DNA from: Bradysia coprophila
Taxonomy: Eukaryota > Arthropoda > Insecta > Diptera > Sciaridae
DNA length: 64,000 bases
Direction of reading: 5' to 3'
Assembly: GCF_014529535.1 (NCBI RefSeq)
Contig: NW_023503409.1
Location: 9,548,390 to 9,612,389, forward strand
Shown piece by piece: positions 12,901-26,300 of this stretch. Made by a program: the position numbers and the translations under genes. Position 1 is the stretch's first letter. Every line of letters starts with the position of its first letter. The notes beneath the pieces are model-generated. The model worked only from the letters and a program-made list of their open reading frames with translations. It was not told where the DNA came from and searched no databases.

Positions 12901-14172
12901 ACGCAGTCGTTTTTAAGTTTAACCTTTCGCAGACGGCAAGCATTATAAGCATTGTAATTTAAGTCATTCAAGTCATTTTGAACAGATTGCGATACAAAAT
13001 CTTTTACCTCATAAATTGTTAACATTTTGTCTTTGCAATCGAATTAGACAGAGCTCGTCGCCTTTATCATATCGCTGTCGATAACCGATGAGTCTGCAAA
13101 AGGTTACAAAAGTTCAGAAAGAACTGTTTCATCATTTTTGTTTGTTTTTTGTGTGTTTTCTTTTACTCAAACTTACATAATATTGCCATAGAAATGTATA
13201 CACCGAAATTGCTAGAATTTTTTTTGTTTTTTTTTTTTAAATTGCTTCTTGTTCTGGTTGTTCGTACAGGTTGTACATTATATATTCATTTCAAAGACAT
13301 GTTTGTATATTTAGTAAGGGGAGGGGGCAACAGATAAAAACTATTTTGCGCGATAATTTTTCTTTCTCAGAAGTTTTTTTTTGTTTTTATTTCTTTTCTC
13401 TCTGTCTGGCGTTAAACTATTATACTATCGAGAATTGAAAAACAAACGAGAAACTATCGAGACTCCATAGTGCTTGTCTTCTATAATAATCAGTAGTGTT
13501 ATTTCTTGTTATTTTTTTTTTTTCATTTTTTAAATTTAATTTTAGGTTTAAGTTTTCATTTCATTTTTTTTTGTTTGTTTTGGTTTTATAAAATTAATTT
13601 TTTTGTTTAAAGTCATGCAATTTTGTTTGTTTATTTTCAATACATTCACACATTTCCATAAAATACTTATTTATGACTCGAGTAATAATTTTTTTTCCTT
13701 CACGTCAAATTTGGTTTGATTAACTTCAAAATTTTCATTTTGGTTTTTTTTTTTTATTTATTATTTTTTGGACAATAAATTTACAATAATTACGATTTGA
13801 ATTTTTTCTTCTTTTTTTCATTTTCTTTTTTCTCACTAAATGACAAATAACAGATCACAAAAATAAATTATTTTATAACAACCAATACACCGGCTTTTCA
13901 CTTTTAATTTTTTTTCATTTAAAATTTTCCATTTTTTTTTTGTAAATTAATTTTTTTTTTTTAATTTCTTGATATTGGTTTCCTTATTCATTAAACATTT
14001 ATTTTCATCTTATTTTATGTGTGTGTTTCTCTTTGTGTGTTTACTTCTCTTTCTCTTTCTTTTCAATCCATTTTCTCTATCTTTTCAATTCATTTTCCAA
14101 TTCATTTTCAAAAAACAAATTATTTTCCTCATTTTACTCATTAAAAACGATCAATATTTGATTGCGAAACAT
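6948..14172. other. AT-rich intergenic region and probable long 3' UTR
   Basis: About 7 kb with no supported coding exon. From about 10,000 to 14,170 the plus strand is rich in T runs, with short GTT repeats near 12504-12520. Part of 10,000-14,172 probably holds the 3' UTR of the minus-strand PKA gene ending at 14,173; a minus-strand AATAAA signal sits at 13,998-14,003. The open frames in this stretch are low-complexity and unconvincing. Confidence 0.5.
13998..14003 (-). terminator. Candidate polyadenylation signal for the distal PKA-RII exon
   Basis: TTTATT on the plus strand reads AATAAA on the minus strand, about 170 nt past the stop codon of the distal terminal exon. The AT-richness makes chance matches common, so this is only a candidate. 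Confidence 0.4.
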
Positions 14173-14303
14173 TTATCGAACGTCTTTGATGTTATTCTTG
14201 CTGCCAAAGATTTTGATTAGTTGAGCCTCGTAATCACCAATGTTTCGTTTCATAATATCCATACATGGGCCTAAGAGCCGTTCAAATGCATCCACATCCA
14301 AGA
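14173..14303 (-). CDS. Pka-R2: Distal (canonical) last exon of PKA-RII
   Basis: After the acceptor at 14304-14305 it encodes [20 protein letters not shown], then the usual helical end [12 protein letters not shown] and a [10 protein letters not shown] terminus. This matches the conserved C-terminus of insect RII subunits as I know it. It takes over from the single nucleotide left by the exon ending at 17227. It completes the hydrophobic cap of cAMP domain B. Confidence 0.93.
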
Positions 14304-17300
14304 CTACAAATATTTATATTGGAAAAAAATAATCAATTTTTGTAATTTCGATTTCTACATTTTTAGTAACTTTTTTTGTGTTTTTGATTAGAATAGACGA
14401 CAATCGACAAGAACAAATTTCATTTTTAACAAATTAGCACATTAGCAGTCAAGAGTTTGATTTTGCATATAACTTACGTTTTGACCCCGAACCAAACAAA
14501 AAATAATTAAAAATTAAAGAAAAACTCGGACATTGAAAAACTATGAAACGTGAGATTATGTGTAAGCATTGTTGAACATTCACAGTAGGAAACAAGAGAT
14601 TGTTCACAAAATACGCCTGAAATGCTTGCACAAATTTTGACATTCAGACGTTTTCCATAAACATACTCGTGGTGACATGACGTCTAAAAACGTGTATAAG
14701 AAAAACGTTAGTCGTTGCGTTCATTATTTTATTCGAAAAAGGTGCATCAAAATAAAGATGTTATACGTTAAAAGTTAAAACAAATAAAGCTCAGTCGCTG
14801 AACATTGAAAGTTTTACAAAAGAATGTTCGTGACACAATATTTTTCACTGATTTCTACATTCTTTACAGAAAAAGGCGTAATTCCGGGACAATATTACCA
14901 CATAAAATGTAATGTTAATATATCGAGAGCCGGTGCACATATGAGTTCCTCACTGGGCAATGGTTCCGAACATATAATTACACTACCCGATGTGAACGAA
15001 TTGAATTAGTTTTGAGCGATCCTTAGGGTCGGATGTTGGAGCTAGTACATCTGATTCGTCACACATCCAAATTGATATTAAAATCAAACCATTGGTCCAA
15101 TGGTAACGACACTAATTTTTTTGTAGGCTGATTATGCCAGATATAGTTGACAAAATTATGACTTATCTGACAAGACAGTCCTTTCACGAAAATATTACCT
15201 TCTTCATTGGACCCCAATGGTTTCATTTCATCGTCAATTTGGATAGATTTGGATTTACAGTGTTATGTTTCGGGGAGTGCAAAAATATGGCATTGTGTGG
15301 TCTTATGAGGAACTGATATACATACAAGGTTCTCGGTCGTGTCGTGATTATGGCTGAAATGTAGGCCAACGTTGTGCGTTGAAATAAACATTTTTCGATG
15401 ATTTCTTCAGAATTAAACTAGAAAGTTGATTTCGAGAGTGATTTTACCGTTTTGTGCTTTTTTTTCGTTGGCTTATTACGTTGTGACACTTTTTATTTCA
15501 ACATCCAAGTGCAGGCTACATTTCAACAGCTCTTAACAAATTACTATGTCGATTGCGGACACGTTCTAACAAATCAACTAACTACTTGCAACTGAAACGA
15601 TTAACCGTTCTGCATGCCCCCCATTAATTCAAATTCATTGAATTAGAAACGGCCTTTAAATGGGGTTCCATTGATTACTTTCGTAATTAAATCAATGAAA
15701 AAATGAAGTTTAATGCAAAAAGTTCATTTCTTTTTAGGGATTGAAGACGGAAATTTCAATGGAATAGTTTAATAAAAGGGAGCTAATGGAAAATGACTAC
15801 GAAAGGGAAATTCAAAATTCAAAATGCTTACTCATAGTCTATACGTATTGTCGACGCGAAAAAAAAAATTGGAATCAATTCGTCACGTACAATGACAGAA
15901 TTATTAATGAAATATTTCCCGAACGAAACACCGCGCTTGACTGCATAGTGTACATGAATTTAACATCAATTAAATGGACCGATTTATCGGTTCAATGAAT
16001 TTCAAAAATAAAAAAAATTAAAAATTTAATTTCTTGCAGGTACGAACATTGTTAGCTGGTTAGTTAGTTATATTAGCTATCAGTGTACTTAGTATGTGCG
16101 AACCAAAAATGTTTAGTTCTGCTTCAAAAAAGTCAAAATTACCGAACTTTAATCTTTATAGTATTGTATCGCAACGAGGATACTTGCGCTTATTGGATAA
16201 AATCAGTCATTACATTGGTCGTGTTTGGTCAGTTTTAGTTTTCGGACAGGTAGTCAGGTTCAAAAATAGTAAATCAAAAAAATTCATCAAAAATAAGGTC
16301 AAAATGTTCTCTGTATATTAAGGCCTATTGTGTGAGTTGTGTTTATTATAAAAACCGCATTGGCGTACACCGCACCAATTACTTTGAAAATACAAAAACA
16401 AAATGCAACGTAAATGAAATGGAAATTTATAGGATTTTGAGCTGCGACAAGGAAAAGTGCTGGTGGTTATTTGAAAAAACGACAAATTTCTCTCATTTTT
16501 GTACACAACGAAAAAAAAATTGAATCAAACTAGTGGATGACTGCACTTTTCACAAATTGGCGTTGTTAGATGGGGGAAAAAATAATTGAAAGATTAGACA
16601 TTTCAAAGCAAAAACGAATTCTATTTCGTTTGTAAAATCGAAAGCCAATTATGGAGAGCAGAAATGCGGAATAAAATGAAAAATTTTGATAAATCCGGAA
16701 GTCAACGTTCGAAGTGTCTAATTGTAACAAGTTTCAATAAAAAACAAATTTAAACTGAAATCATAATTAGCACACTGGTAAAACGATTTTTTTGTTTTGC
16801 TATATCATAACTTGCACGCTCTATTAATAATTATAAATTTATAAATTAATTTGGTTTTAATCGACATGCTTGACATAAGAATTTTTTTTAGTTTTTTTTT
16901 TTTGGCTAACATGCAAACTTCATTTTAAATTCCAATAAAATTTCTCTCTAAATTTTGTTATTGATAATATCCAAAGTAGTTGCGGTATCTTTATATCTGT
17001 AGTTGCGAATGCCACGTTTTAAAAAGTCCACGCATGGACCGAGTAACCGTTCAAAACACTTAGTATCCAAAACTTTTTGGTTAGGGTTAGTAGTTGGTTA
17101 AGATTGTTAAAAAATAGAAAAAAAATTAAGAAAATTAAAACATCAAACAAGCAATGGACTTTAAGTTAATTAATTTTTTTTTGATCGACAAGAAAGAATT
17201 AAAATGATCGATTCGGCTGTACTTACATGCAACTTTGACATTTTCAACAGCATAGGCTGATGCAGCTCGTGGCCGATGCGTTACCAAGGCCAATTCACCG

Positions 17301-20300
17301 AAGTAAGCTCCTTTACTGAGTCGCGATATTTCCACTTCGCCGTCATCTTGATCGAGACGAATTGATACTGTGCCATCTTCAATGAAGTACATACCGTCAG
17401 CGGCATCGCCTACAAGATTTACAAAATTTATTTAACCACTTTGTTCGTGACGGGTATATCATCTGTTATAGACAGCGTAGATAACAGTAGTACATTACGC
17501 ACCAATGTGACGATGGAAGTGGGCATTTATTGTGTGAAATTTACCGATTTGAGGCGAAGCCGAAGTCGGTAGACACACAAGAAGCCGTTTATATCATTTA
17601 TTGTCTCATTGTTAAGCTAGGTATTTTACTCAAAAGTTTGGGGTAAAGTTTCCCGCCTTGAAGTAAAGTTCACTAACGATTTTGAATGAAAATTAATAAG
17701 AAATCTAACGTCAAGCGAGATAATTGAAATTTTCAATTTGCAGAACGAAACTAGGAATTGTCTCCAATGCCCTGTTTTGCGACTAACGACTCAAACAGTA
17801 GGCAGCATGTCTGCTAACGTCGACCCATATAGCAAAACCAATGTTAAAACAAATGAAGTAAAAGATTCTCTATCAATCTGATGGACATACTTAGATCGAA
17901 CCAAGCGTAATAGCTTCGTCTGTGAGAGGTTAATGTTCTCAATAAAAACAGCATGAAAAATCAAAATTTAAAAATTCTTTATGTGTAGTATCGACACCTG
18001 AAAGTGTTACCACACCATTAGACACAATAGGCAGTTACTGAAATACTGAAGAAAGTATGGTGAGCCTCTGACGACATTTTTTTGAAGACACATTGTCGAA
18101 GTATTGTTGAAAAAGGATCAAAATGCTGTCTTCAGCGGAGAACTGTTTTTGTAAAATTGTGTAAGTAGTATTGATTAAGATCGGACATTATTCTTGAACA
18201 CCACTCACATCTCGGGACGAATTGTATTACATTCCGAAATAACAACTAATTGTTAGCAGGAAAAAAAACTTTCCCAAACATTTACCTTGTTTGATAATCC
18301 TTTCATTTGCTTTAAACGATTTAGGTGCGAGAGCATCAGCAAGATTCAATCTCTCGTATGACTGAAAGTGAAAAAACAAATTTAATTAAAAAAAAATCTC
18401 ATCAAACCCAGTACACCTATAGGCTATGTCCAATCGTACCTGTAGAGTTTTTAACATTGGCACCGTGTCCAAAAGGCTTTCGTACATTTTACGCTTTCTA
18501 AATGCAGATTTCAATAAAATTCGTCGGAATGTTTGTCGATCCATAGCCCACAATTGTCCGACCGTTTCAGCTTTAATTGTTGCCGCTCTACAATACACGG
18601 TTTCTCGTTAATTTCATTTAGAGCCATAAATTGTTCAAACAATACCTGGGCATGTTATATAGAAGAGCAAGTTCACCGAAACTCCCGCTATTGTTGTATG
18701 TATGAATATGATTTTCACCGACATATGCTTTGTATGTCCCACTGAAAATTCCGAGAAAACAAAGTTATGAAAGGGATTCAATATGTTTAATGTCATTGTA
18801 GACAACGGTGCACTTAAAAAATATGCTCCGTAAAGGTAAGTTAATGTAGTGCATGCTTTTATCATAAAAAAACCACAATCCGTTGAAAACCCGAAAAAAA
18901 AATTCAATTTAGCAAAGTACTGGGAGTTTCACGTTTTTTAACAGAGCCTGATGCATCATCAAAGCTATTCATTACGGAAAAAAATGTTGATGTAAAACCA
19001 TGAAAGCTTTTTGAAAGTTAGTTCACATAGTCCATTGCAGTAAGAGCGAATACAGTGATGCTTTGGAAGCACCATGGGATGGTATAACGATAAAACGCTT
19101 GAAAGCACATAGGATCGACAGTGTGCAACAGTGTATTCAATCATCGATAGTAATCGGATTCGATGGAGAAAAAAAATCAAAATATCAAAGCGGATTGTTT
19201 GTTGAATGACTATATTCACCAGCACAAAGTATAAAGGCACTCACGACTCAATGACATAAAAATTGTCTCCATCGTCACCCTGTCGAATTACAGTTTCGTC
19301 CACTGTAACTTTTCTTTCGAACATAGCATCCAGAACTTGATTCATCTGAAAAGAAAATTGTCGTTAGCACCGGCACAGCGGCCGAATTCTGATAGAGATT
19401 CTCGTTGATTCTTATCGACAACCATTTTTTGGTATTTTGGTATTAAATGTTGGAATTATAAAGTTTTGTCGATAGGAACTGTGACCGACGTTACTTCATA
19501 TGCGTAAAGTCTATTGTTTGATATCGAATTCATCCTTTCAATATTTTTAACATGCATTTCACTGTATTAGGGACCACCCTGGCTAGGGCAAAATGACTTA
19601 CCTGTTCTTTGTCAAGCGATCGAAACAGTAGAATATTTCTGACCGATTCTATTAGACGAGATCGTTGTTCATCACTTTTCGGGAATATGGCAACAGCTCC
19701 TTCATCTTCATCTGCATCATTTTCTGGATCATAGGTTTCAGCGAATACAGATTTACGACGTGTCGCAAATCGGTTGACTAGTGGTTCTGCAATGTTTAAA
19801 AATGGAACACGTTACTCAAACATATTTTATGCAAATTCGATGAGATGAGTCACGCGAGTTGCCTCAACAAAAATAAGATAGTGAAACAGAAAACAAAGAG
19901 CGACACTTTTTTGAGACAATATTTTAAGAAAAACCAACAAAACCTTAAACAAATATCGAAAACTAAATAAGATCAAACGTTACAACCTCTACGGTAAGAC
20001 AAATATTTCAATATTTAGAGACACTTTCAATGTGTAAAGATGGTGAAAATGTAGCTGATAGATTTTGAACGTCATATTTAGTAAATTTATTTTCGTTTAA
20101 AAACAAGGTAAACTCAGATCGCATACAACATTTTATGGTCAAATTAGTGAAGCTTCACTAATTTATTGTACCAACCTTTTATACGGAAGAATGTTTAGCT
20201 TAGATTTTACGAATCTCGTTACATAAAACGTACTATGAGATGGATAAGGTACATTATGCCTAGTGTACACTTTGGTAACATTAGTATGCTTCTCTAACTG

Positions 20301-23300
20301 AAGAATTTTTGCTGCAACATACATTCCCTGCCTAGCAAATAAGAAATGTTGACCTGGCAGAGGAAATGGTGCACTTCTTCTTCTTCTTTTTCAGCCTGTT
20401 TCTGTCCACTGCTGGACGTAGGCCTCCCCAATTCTTTTCCATTCCGAACGATTAGTTGCCACTTGTTGCCAATTTGCGCCTGCAATTCTCTTTATACCAT
20501 TACTCCATCTCTCTGGTGGTCTACCTGTAGGTCGTGTTTTAGGTGGTCTCCAGTTCATGATCTTTTTGGTCCAACGTTCGTCCGTCCTTCTTGCAATATG
20601 TCCTGCCCAGCTCCACTTTAAAGATGCTATTCTTTCCATGACATCAACGACTTTTGTTTGTTGTCGAATCCATTGATTTGTCATTCTATCTCTGAGCGTA
20701 ATTCCAAGCATACTTCGTTCCATAGCTCTTTGTGCCACTCTTAATTTATTTTCGGAAGCTTTTGTTAACGTTAACGTTTCCGCTCCATATGTGAGCTCAG
20801 GAAGGACACACGTATCGAACACTTTACGTTTCAGACTATTGTTCATTTTGCTTTTGAAAATTAGCCTGAGTTTTCCGAACGCTGCCCATGCAAGACCAAT
20901 TCTACGTTTTATTTCTGCAGTTTGGTTGTCTAGACCCAACTTCAATTTGTGACCTTGGTGTAGGTACACGTAACTGTCGACTCGTTCAATGACAGTATCA
21001 CCGACTTTAATGTCTCTGTCGTCGTCAATGTTTGTCATGATTTTCGTTTTCGACAAATTCATCTTGAGGCCGACTTTGTTTGACTCCTCATTCAGCTGTT
21101 GCAACATAATTTGCGCCTGATCTAGATCAGCTGCCATCAGGGAGATGTCATCTGCGAAACGGAGATTACTCAGGTACTCTCCATTTATGTTGATACCCAT
21201 TTCACTCCAGTCTAATTTCTTAAAAACACTCTCCAGAATCGATGTGAATAACTTAGGTGATATGGTGTCACCCTGTCGTACACCTCTGCCAATTCTGAAT
21301 TTTTCAGTGCTTTTATGAAGTGCACGTTGAAGCCGAAATGATAACGATTCGTCAGTAGAATTGTACATCCTTTCATCAAATGCAATACAATAGCACTGTG
21401 TACAGTCTGCAGAAATCGTTCTTCACGAAATTTAATAACAAAAAACGTTTGGCTTCCTCTCTTTGAAAATTCTTTCTTTGTTTTAGATCGAAACGGATTT
21501 ACAACAATAGCTAGCATTGTGATAGCAACATTCCTAGTTTTACAATCTACAGATATTTTGCCAAATGTAATTTGGTCGTCTTGTTCCAGCACAAAATGGA
21601 CAGGATGGCTCAGTGGTTACGCACTAGCCTTTTACCAAAATTCCCGTGTCAGACAATTCCACATGGAATTTTTCTACATTGGTAACATCCTGAAGTTCAC
21701 TCAAGCTTTATAATTTGGGTAGTTGCACTGTGGTTGCAACACATACTGAATGACTCGTATGACGTAGCCCAAATACGATTTAGGCGAGATAGTCTAGATT
21801 TTGGCGAGATATCAGTTAAACTCACTTATTGGTGAGGTTTCTAAGCTTACAAATCAAATCAAAAAATTCGAGGGAACCAAGCTCAAGACCAATTGTTCCG
21901 AGTACCACAAATATTGATATTCTGTGTTGTGGTCGCTCTTGATTATTTAATCGACAATTCGATTCTCGTGCCCACTCTAAGAGTTATTAGAGTGGCGACG
22001 AGAATCGAAAACACGTAAGAGTTACACTTGAACCATATCGCTAGTATAATTATCGAATTTCTTAACTCTTTTCATTCAGATTGATACGATGAAAACATTT
22101 ACATCGCTTACACATAGAGCTGAGCCCCTTTTTTCGACGTCGCTGTCGATAAAGCATGCCTGGCGAGAGCGATTAATCGATTTATTGATTCACTAGTACA
22201 AAGTACAAGTATATACCGCATACCTCACATAAATTACTGCTAGTAATTATCAAATTTATTCGATTAATCAGCCAGTAATTTACAATCAAATTATCATGTT
22301 AAACAAGCAACTTAATCATTCTAATCATTGCAGGGTAAATACTTGTTCAATACAACACAAAAACTTGTTCGATAGATGAATACCGATTGCCGATACATCT
22401 ATCGAAACAAAGGTGTTGCTAATCGCCCGGATATACCATAAAATGGTTGAATAACAGGAAGCACGCTCTGATATATCTAAGAGATATTTACACTGCAACG
22501 ATGATTAGGTCCTAATGTCAAGTCGGCTAAAGGGCTATCCATCTGTCGCTTCTATAGGCAGAAAAAGCCGGACGAATGTGCTAACTTAAATAAAAATAGT
22601 CGGCGATCGAAGGATTTATGGTTGACCCGGTGTATGTAGTGTATTACGTTTACAGGAAAAAACGTTTATTGTTCCAAACATTAGATTAGAAAATGATCTT
22701 GAAAGACGACACAACGACAACAAACGTTTTACTTCATACAATTCGTTGCGAATAATATTTTTTTTTCGCTTTAAACAACTCTTTTAACAACGAACGACAC
22801 AAAAATAGACTTTCCACCGCACATTATTATTACCGCTTTACATAATACATAATAATACCAGCATGTCATCAGTCAATATCAGAAATTCCTACAATTAGAT
22901 ATTCAAATGAACGCTGTGTATTTTGAAGAATACAACCAAAAAAAAGTACCGAAGTTATCTCAATACAGAGCGTTTGTACGGCGTTTCCATATTCTAACTT
23001 ATCAACATCTTATCAGAAAGACACCTATTTACCCGACAAGCGTCTTGTCTAACACGAAAGGCAAACAATGCCGTTTTTACAATTCGATACATTTCTTTAG
23101 GATCCACCTCGAATGCCTATTAAAGCTGAATAAAATCCGATCGACTATGAAGACGTGAAAGTGTAATGTGGTCGGTAATTTTTCGGAGAATTCGAAGAAA
23201 ATCATAAATTGATAATATGGTTGGGTGTTGTTGACTTTTTAACTCATCATCGTAGGGAATATCAACATCTGCAGAAATACCTACGTTCAGCAGACGAAAC

Positions 23301-26300
23301 GTTTTAGGATTTTTTTGCGGGGTTTTGAATCGCTTTTTTACGGTCTGTAAATTACCGATTGAATTGTACTTAAGGATTATTTTTCTGGAACGACAAATAC
23401 TACAATGTCTGAGATGAAAAATATTCTTTCCAATTCGATAAATATTCGGATCGGAAAATTGTTCATCGAAGTTTGAATGAAGTCATCAACATGTTCGCAT
23501 CATTCAAAGTTCAACTATTGAACTTCAAAAGTTGCGTTTAAATGGAGATGCCTTCCAATACAAATCATGGCCGATTTAAAGTTCACATTGTGTTGAAAAA
23601 TGAGGAAAAGTCTATCTTCAATCGAGGCGAAGTCGAGGATATTATCACGGAAAATTCTGATTCCTCGGTGGCATTATGCTTTTGTTGTGTTATATCGACG
23701 AAATCTCATTAAATATAAAAGTTTATTTTATAAAATGTAGGGCGTGGAGCCGACGCGACGGCGAGCCGGCAATAACACAACAGGACACAAATTTTTTTCT
23801 CTCGAATTGCTTTAATTTTTCATGTGTGTGGCGTGAATAACCTTATTTTCTTCACTCAAATGCGGTAAGAAAATGTGGTTTTCTCTGATGACATTTCAGG
23901 TCATTTCAGACAATTTTTATTTTCTCAACTCTTGTATTTCTATGGGGTGAACAAGCCTTTTCTCTCTTTGCAACTGTCACTTTGTTTGGTTCTGACCACG
24001 CAATTACGTGTTCACCTCGGGAACTATTGTTGGAATTTTCTATTTTCTCCCCTTGGCGTAGATTCTCGTAGCGTTTGTAACTCACAGTTCTTATGGGATT
24101 ATTTGGAGTTACGAAAATACGAGAATCGTCACCCTCTCTAATCAAATAAATATTTAATGCTGTAGGTGTCTAAATCGGAATTTGAAGTAAAAAATCTTTG
24201 ACAGAGATTTTTGAGAAGGTCGAGGGTGGTGTATTAAGCACAAGCAGATATTTTCCTGTTAACGTCAACACGATTTTACTTTCACTTCAAATATTTGCTA
24301 TTGAAATACCCCATAAAATTAGGAGCAAAGTCCATTCAATGTTTCCACTAATTGAATGTGAAATCTCTACATCTAATTGTGTCCGATCGGCCATAATTTC
24401 AATCAATAGACAGATACGCCACTCATCTAAGCCGGTGTATAAATGTTATGTCATCATCAAACACACAGAAATAAATAATTGCGTGAAATTCCAGCTTGAT
24501 TCACCCAACAAAATCACCTATGTTTTATAATCTTATTATTCGGGAAAATGTTTTACGATCGAAAATATAATACCGATTTAGCGCGCAGCCATAAAAAAAT
24601 TTATTGCGCCAAGAAAACCAATCTGCAATGTTTGATTTTTATATCCTCATCAGACTTACCCGATAAAACATCGAAATTTTGCATTGTTTCATTCGGTGTT
24701 TGCTGTAAAACCATGACAAACTAAATGGTACCACTCGAAAAGTAACAAAAGTTTATTTCACTTTTTAGTATTTATAACACTGTTGGTCGCTCAGATACTA
24801 GGTCGCGTATACGAAATTTTCGATTGATGCCTTTCCGAATCAAGGTTACGTAATTTAAATTATCGTTTCGGCTTACGGTCACGGTCTGTTACAGTGGAAA
24901 TTCAGTATTTGAAAAAATGACTAAGTTAATCAATTCAGCTATTTTCCGAAATTTTGTAATTTATTGGAGGAGGCGCAGTCAGTCAGCGAATTAAATTATG
25001 GTGGCGTCCACATTGTCGCGGGAGATGAATCAAAAACTTTAGTAATAAGTGAAGGGGAGGGAGGCAACACGAAAGTGGAAATACAAAAAGTTGTTGTTTG
25101 CTTCATGTCTGCTGTAAATTAGCACGTTAAAAACAGCCAGAAGATTTCTTGTTCTTTTTGAACAATAAAACCGTTTCAAGAATCTTAGCAGCCATAAAGT
25201 GTAATGATTTAACTTGTTCAGAGGTTGTAATGTTCGGCTGGCTGTTACTTTTGAGGTCTTGGAGGAGTCGAGAAAATGATCTAGCTTTAGTTGCATTACA
25301 ATTGCGCTCCCCTCAATGTTTCAATTTGGCCTACCAAAAGATTACGTCGGTATTGCATGACCCCCTAAGACAAGAAAATTAGTACAATTAGGTGCAAGTT
25401 GCGTGGATGAAATAATTGGTAGACTGCCAGTAAGTGCAATAAATTATATCCAATTGCGATTTGACGGTTAAATGATTTTTCGAATAAATAATGAATAACG
25501 AAATGAAGACTTGAACGCTATAATTGAAATGATGGACATCTGTGAGTGGGCAAATAGATTGTTAAACGACTTTATTAGCAGAACTTATAACGTGAACAAC
25601 AAAATGTCTGGTGGCCGTACATTGTTTCAGCTGGCAAAACAACAAGTTTCCTACTGAAAATTGAATCGAAATTCTTCAAAAGTTTTCATATCTCTCGTCG
25701 TTACAATTGTAAAATGTAAAAATTTTAACGAATGTAAACCGACAGAAATCGTCTCAAAATATTCTTTAAACTTCCTCATGCAAGTCATGAACAAAATCAA
25801 TATTTGTATACGCTCATGCTTATGCACGTTCTGTACTCATAATAAGTGTATTTGCCAGTGTGCTCTCAAAATATTTTCAACCAGACCGAACATATTAGGG
25901 CAATGATTTCACTGACAAGAGTTTCTGTTTTTTTGTTATTCAAATGGCGGTCTGTGTTTGTGTAACCTTTTACTTTGGCAGGGAAACGAAAATAATGTGA
26001 TTACCCTAAAAAAATACAATCTGCTCAGGGAAAATGTGTACATAATTTTATGAAACGTATATCACGTTTAGCGAAGAGGCAACAGCAAAAAAAAAATGAT
26101 TTTCCTCCAAAATATTTATGAGGGCTCCTTGCAAAGTGTACAAACGTATCGAGGAGATACACACACCCGAAATGATCATGTGTTATGCATTAGAAACAAC
26201 AGATTTTCATCAACTGTTTGTTCGCTTAAAATGTTTAGAGAAACAAATTCCACTTCAAAAACAGAGTCACTGTGGCTGAACTATTTGAATAAATTTGAAT

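Noticed and set aside
17081..17092. GGTTAGGGTTAG, resembling telomere repeats
   Set aside because: Only two units, lying just beside the acceptor of the proximal PKA exon; most flies do not use such telomere repeats. Chance.
20346..20621. Plus-strand open frame of 91 codons
   Set aside because: It is the antisense shadow of the LINE reverse transcriptase.
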